Shown one piece after another: positions 22,420 to 44,952 of a stretch of DNA of 64,000 nucleotides (positions are counted from its first letter, which is position 1; each line of letters starts with the position of its first letter). This DNA is from Scatophagus argus (taxonomy: Eukaryota; Chordata; Actinopteri; Scatophagidae): the NCBI RefSeq assembly GCF_020382885.2, contig NC_058501.1:15576501-15640500 (forward strand), given 5' to 3'. The notes under the pieces were generated by a model, which worked only from the letters and a program-made list of their open reading frames with translations, was not told the origin of the DNA and ran no database searches. The position numbers and the translations under genes were made by a program.

Positions 22420-23459
22420 GGGCTGTCCTGTCCTGTCCTGTTTTACAAATATTTAAATTATGATGTAAATTGTTATTTTTTTAAATTTGCATCCAACTAC
22501 CAATAGCAGCTTGCAGAGTGTCAGGACACTGGAGCCCATCCCAGGTCACAGAAAGCAACATTATTTCATTTGTTTCTTAGTAGTGCAATATTTATATGTA
22601 AAAGTAGAATGTATTTTTGGAAGTTTGTTTGATGTGCTTATGATTATTAAGCTTTTTTAAAGTTTAAAATAGAAATTAAATGGACTTGGATTGCCTTACA
22701 AGTGTCACCTTTACTGTTTCAGTATTTCCTAATGTGTGGTAGTAATATTTGATAGCCTACACGCAGTCAGTTTGATTTGGAGGAACTAAATTAAGTTGGT
22801 CTAATTTTTGCTTGTTTGTGATAACACCTTTATGGATTGAAACATCTAACTACTGATGATATACTGTATTTGTCACACTGGTGAGTAGTTTTCTCATGCT
22901 GGCAGATACAAATCCCTGTACTATCTTCCACATCCACCAGAGGTCCCTACCTGCCTCCCTGGCAGAGACCTGAGTCTCTCCAGCTGTCTTCAATCAGCCC
23001 TCAAGCAGGCCCGCCTCATCAGCTCGTCGACAGAACCCTCTTCTCCTTCAGTCAGTGCTTGACTGTCATGAATTTGCCCCAGAGTGGAGGAACTTTTCAC
23101 AGCCACAGTCTACAGTGTACTTCATAAAACAAAGATAGATGAATGAAACATGAAATGTGCTAGTTTTCATGCCAGGAAGAGGGATTAAACTAACGTTTCT
23201 GGGCTGGGATGAAGTCTACTCACAGCTTTCTTATTTAGACATATATTCTTCACAGTAGGCTCCACCCTGCAGCTCCTCAATAAACGAATTCTTCCCCCAT
23301 GGATTATATACTCCACCTGTAAACAAAACACTTCATGCATCAGTGTAACACTCATTCATACGCATGTAATCAATGTCAACAAATACAAAACGTCTCTACA
23401 GGCAGCACAAACTTTAATCCGCCCTCTGAATCCTCTAACTTTTCTTTACAGCACAAACC
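22420..23459. other. Intergenic, no gene seen
   Basis: Unique A/T-rich sequence between the diverged repeat and the orphan S100 first-exon copy. No open frame with family features. Confidence 0.4.
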
Positions 23460-23690
23460 TCGTGAGGCTGGTTTGTGGGGTTTGAGCCAGATTTCCAGTT
23501 CATGAATCACCACATGTGTGTTTCTCTGTGCATCTATGTATCTCCGTGTGTCAGACGCTGTGTGTCGGCTCTGACACAAGGAGACTACAGACTCGCGTGG
23601 TACCAAGCTGGCAATATGGACGTGATCTCTCTTCACATGGTAAGTGTGAACTCGAAGGTGAGTCCTGATGAAAGAGAATATCTGGAGGGA
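23460..23690 (+). pseudogene. Orphan inverted copy of an S100 promoter and first exon
   Basis: Sequence 'ggctggtttgtggggtttg', 'ccagatttccagttcatgaatcacca' and 'gtgtgtttctctgtg' matches the reverse complement of about 21905-21985, the upstream flank of gene C. The following 'GACGTGATCTCTCTTCAC' to 'AACTCGAAG' before GTGAGT (donor at 23658) matches the first exons of genes B and C. The match to gene B runs on into the intron ('ctgatgaaa', 'cagttttgtg'). A second donor-like GTAAGT lies at 23640. No S100 coding exon follows until gene D at 30057, which has its own TATA box and first exon. It may be a remnant of a lost S100 gene, an alternative promoter, or the start of a non-coding RNA. Confidence 0.6.
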
Positions 23691-23699
23691 GTCAGTTTT

Positions 23700-26225
23700 G
23701 TGTCAGGAAAAACCTGAAAAATCAGGTCAGAGAAAAACAGAAACTAAGCATGAACAAGAGCAAAAAAGCTCAATACAAGAAGGAAATGAAATAAACTTGT
23801 CTGTAAACTGGCAGAATTCTTATCAACCTAAAACCTGAGGTTAATTCTTTACATTTACTAAAGCTTTATTATGTGCTACTGCAAACACACATAGCACCAA
23901 ATATTTGTCATCCTCCTGCTGAGTTTTGGACTTGACTTTAACATTACTGGTTAAATTCAGTCGGACAGTATATGTATCCAACTCAAAATCAAGAGATTAC
24001 ATAACATTTGGCATTATAATATCTGCAAGATTCTTGGCAACAACTTTTAACTTTTTTTTTTTTACAACTTTTCTATTCATCATCTGATGTCTTTTTGTTT
24101 CTTTTTGCATTATTCAAAATGAGAATTAGAGTTAGTTAATTATTGCAGCTTCAGCTCACTTTAAATGACACAGTTACAGTATCATACATGCACATTTATA
24201 CATCAAACACACTCACTTGTCATCCTGCTTCTTATTCACCATTATTCAACAAAACCAGTGCACCTGACTTTAACAAGGCCGTTGAGGGTCTGGACAGTAT
24301 GAAATAAGGCTAACTTCTTTTCTTCTTTTCAGGATGAAATTTTTTTTTATTTGAAACATGATGAAATTCTCAACTGGTTAATGTACTGCAGGCTGGAACA
24401 TAAAGAAACAAACATGCCAGTATAGCACAATGAATGATAACAACCTAAGACGCTGTGCAGAACAGGTTGTGTAGGTTTATGAGAACATTTAATCCCAGGA
24501 GCAACAGAACGTAACAAAATACCAGGATACCACTGGCCATGAAAGTGTTTTGCTGAAAGTGACAGTTCAAATGTACTCCTGGTAAAATGTATGAAACCTC
24601 ATTATTTCTGTGTAAATCATTTATAACAAATTAAGTTAATAAATGGTCTGCAAGGAACCCAAATTACTGACTGCAGAAGCAAAGCTATACCAAAAGTAGT
24701 GTAAGCATAAATTATCCCTAATACCTATTCTACTGCACCAAAACATATAATTAATCCTGAAGACCTGAAGAAACTACACACAACTAAATGAAGTAAATGC
24801 ATGTTTTAGTACAGTATGTCTGTACTTCACTTGAAAACTTCCCCCTGCTTCCTAAAACAAGCTAGAACACATCACAGAGGTCTGTCTGCACATCATGAAA
24901 ACTATGCTGATTTTCTTTTCCATCCTTTTGTACAACTCTGCCCCAAGTCCAGTAAGTGATTACCCTGCAGACTGTGCTCGTACAAAGTTTATTATGTCTC
25001 AAGAGATGCAGATTTTGATTAATTTAGTTGAGCAATTCATCCTATCAGAAGTCCCCACCGGTGGATCATCTGACCACATCCAGACAGGGAGAGGCAAAAC
25101 ACCCCACCCAAGTGTAAACATCCCCACCTTTGAAAAGGGCTGTACAGGTGGCCAGGTGGCTGCTTTGTTTGCCATTTTGATTGACAGCCATGTGTTGTGA
25201 GTGTCTTGTAAAGTTATTAAAATCAAGGTGTTGCTTTTGATTTCTAATTTTTCTGCACCACATCTGAATTTCTGAGCAGAACTGGGAGGTGGGAGGGAAA
25301 GAGGAAGACAGAAACAACAAACAAATTAAAGTAATATCAGGAATGGAAATAATAAATATGCTAAATACACTGTACTGCCTTTCCAAGAATTGTCCTTGGA
25401 AATCAAAGAATCATACCTGATATAGGAGGGGCAAAACAGGCCAATCAACACCTGCACAAGAGAAACCTCTAATTCTTAATGTTACAACACCCTTCAGAGT
25501 AAGACACCCATGAATGTCTATTATCCATTTGTAGTCAACAACCATAAACAGGTCTTGAGTTTTGCAACAACTGGAAGCTTCTAAACCACACACTCAATGT
25601 ATATGACTAGCAGCAGAAGTTTCACAGAGTGGTGTTTTGCTGCAGTTAAGCAGTTTACTGCAACAGATGGAGTTCATGAACGTTCAAGCAAGAAATTATA
25701 TTGTGGCCGTATTATCAAATAATATGCTGCAAACAGTCCAATCACAAATGGTTTGTTTGTCTTACAAGAGTAGTTTGTCAGTAACAGCTTCAGCATAAGC
25801 AGCACATACCAAAGAAACAATAGAAACCAGTGCAAACAGAGAAAAAAACGAAAGCAAAGGAGAGTCATACACTGAACAAGCTTGGATTTCATTGTGTTGC
25901 AGTCTGTTGGTCTCAAATTTCCTGGTGTCCAATCGTAACTCATTGTAAGCCAAGCTGCGTGGTAGCTGCAGCATTATTTTCGAGAAACCACACAAACGGC
26001 AAGAAAACTAAGCTCCAATTTTGATCTGTGGTCCCTCTCGGGGGATACACTCAGCCAAACCATAGCTCATAAACTATAATGAACTCAAAAGGCTTATGAC
26101 ACACACTTGCGCAAGTTTAGCTGCTTAACAGCTACAGGCTTTTTTTGATCTGGGTACGTTAATATGTTGCATATGCCAGAGAGAATGAGGACCAAGATGG
26201 GGAAAAATCAGAAAAAGTTAGAGTA
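23700..26225. other. Intergenic, unassigned open frames only
   Basis: A/T-rich. It contains a 101-codon plus-strand frame at 24895-25200 with a hydrophobic start (MKTMLIFFSILLYNSA) and a minus-strand frame at 25762-25995 with one hydrophobic segment. Neither has recognisable family features, so I do not call them genes. Confidence 0.4.
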
Positions 26226-26227
26226 TT

Positions 26228-26275
<48 letters not shown>

Positions 26276-26277
26276 TC
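26226..26277. repeat. (TTTC)n microsatellite
   Basis: About 13 perfect TTTC units. Confidence 0.95.
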
Positions 26278-26864
26278 ACTGCAACTGAAACAGTGCTTCA
26301 TGATGGCATTTAACGACTTCCTCTGGTGAAACCCTCTGCTTGAGGTAAACAAACAAACATATTCGTGCACACATACACACAATCAGCCACTGGGTTGTAG
26401 TGGAAAGTTTTGGATGTTGTTGCCAGGAGAGAGGCAGAGAGCATACAGCACACAACAGCAGTCTGTTTAGCCAAAAATAGAGAACACTGCTCAAAACACT
26501 AACAGCGCTGTAGCATACTGCAGGGTTTCTTCTGCTTTATTTAAGTATTGTTAGAATACTTACAGCAAAAACTAAGACAGTACATTTTTTGCTTGAGTTT
26601 CTAGAATTGTTATCACAAAAAAGGGGGTTTTAATGGTAGCTGTTTACTATTTACTATTGTAGGCTGCACAAATAGTAAACTAGTTCAATTAAGACAGCAA
26701 GTATTAGAAACTAAAGAGTGGAATCGTGAAAAAAAAACTTCTTCAAGTTAAGTTTAGTGTTGAATATCTGCATGTGGGTATTTGCTGCTGTATATCACAC
26801 TCAAGAAAACCATATGTTATCAAGACTAAGAGTGCAGAGCCATACTAGAAAGTTTCTGAGATGT

Positions 26865-27130
26865 CACTAAGGCTTACGGGTGCTTCAAGTTAACATCATC
26901 CTCATGGTGCATTAGAGGAAAAATCATGGGATCACCAAAGTCATGAGGATTCATTGTCTGGGACTCATGAATGTCTGTAAAAACTATTAGGATAATTCAT
27001 CCAGTAGATATGGAAATACTTCATCTGAAAGCAAATTACATAACAATCCATTAAACAGCTTTTTGTTGTTGTTAATTTCAGTTGAGCTCAAGGTGGTGGA
27101 CCAGAGAGACACTAGTGTGGCTGAAAAACA
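26865..27130 (+). repeat. Dispersed percomorph repeat fragment
   Basis: 'atcatgggatcaccaaagtcatgaggattcat', 'ggactcatgaatgtctgtaaaaa', 'attcatccagtagatatggaaatacttcatctg' and 'gtggtggaccagagagac' belong to a very common percomorph repeat, a piece of which also occurs at 41480-41815. Class not determined. Confidence 0.55.
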
Positions 27131-28190
27131 TTAAATCAGTATCAAAACATCAAATCTCAAAAACGTCTTTATAAAAGTAATGTAGATAGATACTTATGTT
27201 AATCTCGACTTAACACCTTAACAAAACAGCAAATGTTGTACATTTTGTGTTGCTATGCAAACTGACTATAATAGTACAGTTGAGGACACAGTTTGATTAG
27301 AAATCATTATGAAAGTAAGTCTGGTAAATGCTTGTGACTCTGCCCTTCTAATTAAGTGGATAATCCACAAGGAGTCCACCACAAGCAGCTGTGCTACAGC
27401 ATGGGAACTCACAAAACACAAGTTCCATGTACATTAATCTACCACACAATCCAACAACACAGTCCCTGCAATGCTTCCGAATCTGTGGAAAAATCCTGAC
27501 TGCAAGAGGGTCAGTTATCTCAATACTTCTGAAAAGATTACACTGTTTTTAATGGCCGATGTGCTGAGCAGATAATTTCCAGTAGATGTTGGATTGTTTG
27601 TGCAGGGAGGACAGAATCATTTGAATGGTTCACATTTAGTGGCCACAAGCATTCTCTACCAGTGAGTCATGGCATCTCTTGCCCACGCCTATCATGTGCT
27701 TTTGTCTTCTTCATACTGTCTGTGCTGCTGGCTATGTCTCCCATTAAAAACTTCCTCTCTTTCTGTCGGATGTTTCAGCTCCAGCTTCAACACGTTCAGG
27801 CACACAGCCAGCAGGGTTTGATATTAGCATCGACACTCAGTTGCAATATATTTTCTATGCGCGTAGCGACAAGCTGTTGATTGCTGAAATTATCATACGA
27901 AGCAAGTCAAAACAAGCTTTGCGGCTATACTCTCTCATACTTGCTACTTTGTTCACAATAGTATGTGTTCTCACATTCAGACACAGTGCTGAACACAAAG
28001 GCTGCAATAGAAACCATGAAGAAATTCTGAGAACAGAGTCATACAGACATACAGACACCAAGACATGCAGGCAGTTTGTAAATCTGGTGTTGTGTGTCGC
28101 CGTAGTGATACTGCATAGTTTACTGTCTGGACAATGTTAGACAAAATGCTACCACAGCGGTGGAAGTAATACCCTGTTTATTTACTTAAA
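27131..28190. other. Intergenic, no gene seen
   Basis: Unique sequence with open frames on both strands at 27841-28140 that overlap each other and show no family motif. Confidence 0.4.
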
Positions 28191-28194
28191 ACGA

Positions 28195-28770
28195 TACCAC
28201 AATGGAAAAATAGTCCAGAACAAGAAAAAGAAGTTGGGACAGGTGCAACAAAAGATTACAAGAGATTATAAAAGTTGTAGAGTGCTCAAAAACACTTTGG
28301 GACATCCTCAAAATGTTCAGCAAGCTCCCAAGCAAGGATGGGGTGATGTTCTCCACTTTGTGGGGGGAAAAGGTCCATCAGTTTAAAAACAGTTCTTCTC
28401 AAGAAGCAATTGTAAGGAATTTGGGGATTTTGCCACACAATCCATAACGACAAACAAAGATTCGGAGAATCTGGAGAAAATTACACATGTAAGGAACAAG
28501 GCCAAGAACAAACACTGAATGCCTCTGGCCTTCAGTTCCTCAAAGCACCACTGTATTAAAAACCGACATGATTGTAAAAAGGATATTACAACATGGGTTC
28601 AGGAACACTTCAGAAAACCATGGTTTGCTACTGCATCTACAATTGCACGATGAGATTCTTCCACGCAAAGCAAAAGTTATCCACAAACATCCAGAAATGC
28701 TGCTGACTTCTGTGAGCCCAAGCTCATCCGTGCTGCATTGTTATGGAACTGGGATCGAGCCTTAAAGACA
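28195..28770 (+). mobile_element. Tc1-like DNA transposon remnant
   Basis: 'gtgcaacaaaagatta', 'agcaaggatggggtgatgttc', 'agattcggagaatctggagaaaatt' and 'gcattaaaaaccgacat'-like text translate piecewise to the helix-turn-helix and start of the catalytic domain of a fish Tc1-family transposase (HCIKNRHDCKKDITTWVQEHFRKP). The copy is 3' truncated, frame-disrupted and inactive. Terminal inverted repeats were not identified. Confidence 0.75.
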
Positions 28771-29132
28771 AGCAGCGTTAGTTTCACCAGTGAAGGAAAT
28801 TATTTTAAAACTTCTTGAGTAAAATGAATATTTGCACTATAATTAGTGAAGCTTGAGGGGTTTTGTTTGTTTGTTTTGTTGTTTAATTTTTCCCTTTCTT
28901 AGTTTATCCTGCAGACTGAGTTTATGTTAACCGCTATTAGTTATAGCATCTTTCCATGTAAGTTTTCCAAAACTGGTATTCCTGGTATGAAAGAGGACTT
29001 CTCTCAGAGGGAAAATCGGAAAGATTACGTTCGAGTATCATTTTGACATTTTTTTAAGAACTTCTGAAGAGTACAAAGAAGGAAAAACAGACCAAAAGGG
29101 GTGGAGGCTTGGAAACAGGGTGTGCCAGCCTC

Positions 29133-29141
29133 TATTTAAAA
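29133..29141 (+). promoter_or_regulatory. TATA-like box of S100 gene D
   Basis: TATTTAAAA, followed by a pyrimidine-rich untranslated first exon ending ACACAAACTCG before GTAAGT at 29210. Confidence 0.55.
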
Positions 29142-30056
29142 AGGTCTGTGTCCCCGCTCTCCTCACACATCCTTCTCTTCCTTTCTCTCTCGACCTTCAC
29201 ACAAACTCGGTAAGTGGAAATATGTTTTAAATCCCTTTTTTAAAACATAGCTTTAACTATTTTTCATTTCAGCAATCTAAATGGTCGATGCCTAATATTT
29301 AGAGTAACGTTAGATGGCGTGAGATGCATGAATGAGCTTTTGGGTGTGGTTCACATCCTGTGTGGAGTGCTGCTTTTGAAAAGGACTTTCATGAGGCTTG
29401 CGAGAATATGACAATTATAATTTGGACACAATAACAGTGACAATTGTAACAAGTAGTGGGAATTAAGTGAATTAATTTTACATGAAGCAATTGAAATGTT
29501 GTTTAAAAAGGTCTGTAGGCGTGTTGTAGGATAGGAAAACTGAGAGGAAACTGTAAATTAACGACTGTGAAGAGTATGTAATACAGAGCCAAAACCTTTG
29601 AAAAGAAACAGTCATTAAAGTGAGTGGAAAATGAACATTAAGATGCTTTGTATTGTTTCAGTAAATGCAGACTTTTCTGTTGAACCAAACTACCACTTGG
29701 CTTTTCTCATGCTGGCCAGTATTTTGCCAATAATCACTAGAAATTATTTAGAAAGTATTCAGTGTTGAGTAACTGAGAAAGGAAAAGAGGAGGAGGAGCG
29801 AAGGATAAAAGGAAAATGAGAATTTTAGGCGGACCTGAATAGATTTCTTTCAAGAATCAGCTCTGTTCATAAGAAAAGTGAGGAGATGTGTTGTGTGGTA
29901 ACATTCCTGATCTAACAAGATGCTCATCCATGACAATCCATGTGTTTAAACACATCAGGAAGCATTGCCACATTAGTGCACTGCCAGAGCCATGTCTGAA
30001 TAAGTACTACACTCACTACACTACACTCACAACGATATTTTCTCATTTCAGCCACC

Positions 30057-30404
30057 ATGTCAGGGCTCATCCAGGCAATGCAAATTCTTAAGACTGTCTT
30101 TGACAAATATGCTGGGAAAGAAGGAGACAAAAACACTCTGACCAAGGCCGAACTCGCTGACCTGCTCCGCGCTGAGCTTGGACTTGGAGTAAGTAGAAAA
30201 GGTGTAGCATCAAATATTGCGTATTTTAGAAGTTTTACAGTCTACTTACAATTCCTACTGTTTTTCTTTCTTTAGGGCTCAAACAAAGCCGATGTGGACA
30301 AGTTTTTCAGCGCTCTGGATAACGACAGTGATGGTACTGTTGATTTCCAGGAGTACATCACTTTTGTAGCAGCCCTCAACTGCATGATGTGTTCTTCAAA
30401 GTAA
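30057..30404 (+). CDS. Short S100 protein, ictacalcin/S100A-like (S100 gene D)
   Basis: Coding exons are 30057-30188 and 30276-30404, giving 86 residues from MSGLIQAMQILKTVFDKYAG. Loop I is a full S100-type loop (AGKEGDKNTLTKAE). EF loop II is a textbook DNDSDGTVDFQE, so both sites should bind calcium. The tail is short (NCMMCSSK), with no basic extension. The start has a good Kozak context (gccaccATGT). The composition is closest to the small fish S100s such as ictacalcin, but I do not assign a name. A broken tandem copy, gene E, lies 1.7 kb downstream. AATAAA at about 30456 is followed immediately by a long genomic A-run. Confidence 0.87.
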
Positions 30405-30455
30405 ATACTTTGGCCATGTTGTCTAAGAACATTTTTGTCTTATTTGATCCATACT

Positions 30456-30486
30456 AAATAAAAAAAAAAAAAAAAAAAAAAAAAAA
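30456..30486. repeat. Genomic poly(A) run after AATAAA
   Basis: About 27 consecutive A bases directly after the AATAAA of S100 gene D. A later AATAAA near 30669 could serve a longer transcript. Confidence 0.8.
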
Positions 30487-30699
30487 CAACAACCGTTCTC
30501 TCTAACTTGTACCAGTATGACAGCCGCATCTGTAAAATAAACATATTCACTATCATATGAAAACATTGGGAAACACACAGGATTAATCGTAGATGGAAAG
30601 TTAACGTTGGTTTGAAGGATGTGAATGTGCTGAGTGTGTATCACTGATTCTGAATGTCAGAAGTGACTAATAAAGAAACCAAAACAAATGTTGTCACGT

Positions 30700-31780
30700 T
30701 TTCTGAACGTTTTTTTGTCCGTTCATAAAGAAAATACAGATATCGAGCAAGCTCAGACTTCTGACCCTCTCTACTGCACATCTGGCTTTACAAGCTTAAA
30801 AATAGAATGGCTTAGATGAATTCCATATGAATAAACCTCCAAACTATATTAAAAAAAATCCATATCCAAAGAAACTGATATGATCTTGAGTAATCTTTAC
30901 ACATTTTCACATAAAGTATGTTCTCCATTGGGTTATGGGCTGTAGTTGTTCTACAATAATTGGCTACAGCCTTTGCAATGCTGCCCCCTTGTGTTAAGAT
31001 TTTTCACTAACAAGCGTGCATCTCACCTTTCCTCACGTTTTCACAATCGTAGTGTTGTGGCTACTGCCAATTACTCAACCACATAAAGGGGGAATTATTC
31101 GTAGATTGATTAATCTACTGCTGGCAATTATTTTCTTGATTAGTTAGAAATTGCTTTGTCTATAAAATGTGAAAAACCCTGTCAAGTAACAGCACTTTAA
31201 CTGGTACTTCGACTGATACGATACACAATAAGGTAAAATAATATATAATTTACAAGCCCCTGATATATTTCTCACAAAAATAAGAACTCTGTTAACAGTA
31301 CCCTGCGCTGTAGTGAGGTCTAGTTCTTTGGACAATATGTTTTGTTTGCCAAGAAGAGTCAGGACACACCTGTGTTTAAATGCAGAATAATATTAATGTT
31401 TGCATCCTGTGTCATTACCTCTGACACCACATCACAAGTTATCATCATCTGGCTTCGGCATCCCCATATGCAAATCTGACTTGTAGCTTTCATGCATTGG
31501 TATTATTGGTTCACAAAGGGGCTTATGTATGAGAGAAAGCAAGAAAGACTAGCTTGATAGATAGATACAGGATTTACTTGTTGATTTCTGATGTTAATCT
31601 ATGGTAAGGTCATAACAATCAAACTTTGAATATTATAATCGACAGTTGCATGTTATACAAAAAAAAAAAAAAAAAATCCTGAGTGAATCCTGAAAGGTTC
31701 GCCAGGGAGAAATCATATAAAACAAACGAAAAGTTGTTTTTAAGTCTGTAGGCATGCAGGCTGGTGGGAAAATAAGAGGA
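30700..31780. other. Intergenic between S100 D and E
   Basis: Unique A/T-rich sequence with an A-run at about 31660-31677; no gene seen. Confidence 0.4.
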
Positions 31781-32083
31781 AGTGAAAATGAATGAGAGAG
31801 GACGGTACATCAGAGTATGGAGCCAAAACCTTTGAGAATAAACAACCAGCAGTGTGGGAAAGCAGCATTTAGTTCCTTGAATTGTCTCAAATGCGGGTAC
31901 TGAACCTCCACTGGGCTTCCCTGCTGCACCGCCAATACTTGATCAAGTCATTTGTTCAAAATCAGCCACTAGAAATCAATCATTAAATGATGTTAACAAG
32001 ATATTCATCCAGCTCCTTTCAGTCTTTTGAATGGATGATCCAAAGCACCACAGTCCAATCAACAACATCATCTCATTCCAGCC

Positions 32084-32416
32084 ATGATGTCAAAGCTCAT
32101 AGAGGAAACTGCAGTCCTCAAAGTTACCTTCATGCAGTACGCTGGAAAAGAAGGGGATGGAACCACTTTGACCAAGCAAGAACTTGCTGCGCTGCTTCAT
32201 GGAGAGATTTCTCCACGAGTACGTAAAAAAGATGTTTTTGTTCTCTGACACATTTTTGGGTATTTTATAATCTACTTACAACTTCTTCTTTCTTTAGACT
32301 GCAGACAAAACCGAAATGGACAAGTTCTTCAGTGTGCTGGAAAATGACAAAGATGGTGTTTTGACTTCATTGAGTACATCACTTTTGTAGCAGCCCTCAG
32401 CGCAATAGTAAAATAA
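32084..32416 (+). pseudogene. Broken tandem copy of S100 gene D (S100 gene E)
   Basis: Exons 32084-32218 and 32298-32416 mirror gene D with the same intron position. The first part reads MMSKLIEETAVLKVTFMQYAGK and keeps loop I (AGKEGDGTTLTKQE). In exon 3 the start (DKFFSVLENDKDG) is intact, but a one-base loss within the loop of EF-hand II moves the frame, so translation stops at 32388-32390 instead of the position homologous to gene D (32414-32416). Intron 1 and the 3' UTR also match gene D ('gagccaaaacctttga', 'gtgtatcactgattctgaatgtcaga', 'taataaaga'), which shows a segmental tandem duplication. Splice sites remain good, so loss looks recent, or the base loss is a sequencing or assembly error. 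Confidence 0.75.
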
Positions 32417-32419
32417 ATA

Positions 32420-33188
32420 CTTTGAGAGCTCTCATAGTTAATATGTACAAAATCACTAAGTTCTCCAACTTTACATTGCATCATATGCTGGCTTGAAGGA
32501 TGTGCTGACTTTGAGTGTGTATCACTGATTCTGAATGTCAGAGGTGGTAATAAAGATAAAAAAATAAATACACTTATAAATGTCAGGTGTTTTCATTTTG
32601 TGTTCAAGCTTTGGCACTCCAACCTTCTCTACCACACATCTATAGGCAGACATCCCTTTAAACTCACCTTTACAACCTTTTAAAGGACAAGCACTTACTA
32701 TATGCATTAATTCACCCTGAAGAAAATGTGAATGAAAGGTGTACAAATCCTCATATCAGTTGCCTTATGACTATCTGTATGACCTCTGTGTCATCTGTTA
32801 GTAGTGCTTTAATGATGGTGCTAAGTTGGTGCTTTGTCTAGCTAATGTTTATTCTGTTGCTTAGTTTAATCAAGGACCGTCCGGATATAATATTTCACTA
32901 CGTGATTATCTCAGCCAATATAATTTACCATAACAATATTATTGCCATATCTATAGAAAATTTGAAAAAAAAGGCAAATTCACCTTTAATTTTGCTTATT
33001 GTGTGTTTCGTCTCTTGTCTCTCTTGAGGTGGAGAGAGAGAGTCTGGTACCATAAGTGTACAGAGGTGTACAAAATGAACAGATACACTTAATGAACAAT
33101 CAAAAGGAAAACAGATAAACTATAACAGATCCACAAAAGATCCACAAGGCCTCACCTGTGCACTGTTATTCACAGGATATTATCATAT
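32420..33188. other. Intergenic, no gene seen
   Basis: 3' flank of the broken S100 copy and unique sequence. Confidence 0.4.
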
Positions 33189-33190
33189 CC

Positions 33191-33310
33191 GGGAGCAGCC
33201 GTGGCCTAGAGGTTGGAGAAGTGGCTTGTGACTGGAGGGTCGCTGGTTCAGCCTACTGCTCCTGTGTGTGTGTGTTCACTGCATGTAATTTGCACAGTAT
33301 CAATATTTCA
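33191..33310 (+). mobile_element. tRNA-derived SINE, head fragment
   Basis: 'agccgtggcctagaggttggagaagtggcttgtgac' has a pol III A box (TGGCCTAGAGG), and 'gtcgctggttcagcc' a degenerate B box. It matches the head of the copy at 38270-38534 (opposite strand). The body is cut short. Confidence 0.7.
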
Positions 33311-34176
33311 TTCTTAAATATCAGCGGTTATCATCCATACACCCCAATCTAATGCACTGCACTAGTTTGTTGTCTAAAGTTTTTATCTGCAAATGAATCA
33401 ATAAGCTGTGAGACAAAAGCACTGGGAAAAAAACACATGAATAACAAAGTCGATTAACAGTACCCTAAACTGCAGTCCAGTACAGTACAGTTCTTATAAG
33501 AATATGGTTTTGCTCACCAATGACAGTCACAGAGCTGAGGTTAACATAATATTAATGTTTGCACTGTGGAATGCCTGTCAGGGTTACTGATGGGCAAACC
33601 ACCTACTTCATAAATAATCATCTCTTTGCATGAGCAAATATGCAAATACAACTTGTAGCCTTGCCACACCGGTATTACTGGTTTGAAATTTCCCAAAAAA
33701 TGTTTTGTCCAAACATCAATGTAAAACTCAAATATATTCAGTTTATTATGGCATAAATAATTGAGAGACTGCCCGTATAAAATGTTTGGCAGTTATGTGT
33801 GGAAAAATAACTTGAAGATTAACGATGAATGAATGATTAACTGATTACCAAAACAGGTGATTCATTTTCTGTTGGCTGACAAAAATAGCTTCAGCTCTAT
33901 TTGTTTCCAGTCAGGTCCTAATTAGAAACACTTTTCCTGGGTTCTCCTCTCAACTTACCTGAATCCAATGCGACCTATCTACACTCAGAAAGGACTCTGA
34001 AGTGACCCACATGGAACGCATCCCGGGGCTCGCGAATCATCGGACACTGTCGTCTTTTTCCGGCGATATTGGGTCAGTTAGCTAGCCAAGCTGATTAGCC
34101 TGCTACTGCCAGTTAATGTTTGTAGGATATTTATTGCTAGCTGAATTGAAGTGGATGGTACAAATACTGTAGAAGA
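33311..34176. other. Intergenic and snx27 5' flank
   Basis: No gene in the left part. About 33960-34176 is GC-richer and should hold the snx27 promoter and 5' UTR; no TATA box seen. Confidence 0.5.

Positions 34177-44952
<10,776 letters not shown>

Noticed and set aside
24895-25200. 101-codon frame with a signal-peptide-like start
   Set aside because: The hydrophobic start is suggestive, but the rest has no conserved cysteine pattern or family motif and no promoter or splice sites could be tied to it.
25674-25995. Two overlapping minus-strand frames with a hydrophobic stretch
   Set aside because: Overlapping frames on the same strand with similar hydrophobicity suggest T-rich composition; no family features.
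27841-28140. Open frames on both strands just upstream of the Tc1-like remnant
   Set aside because: They overlap each other in opposite directions and show no motif; likely non-coding.
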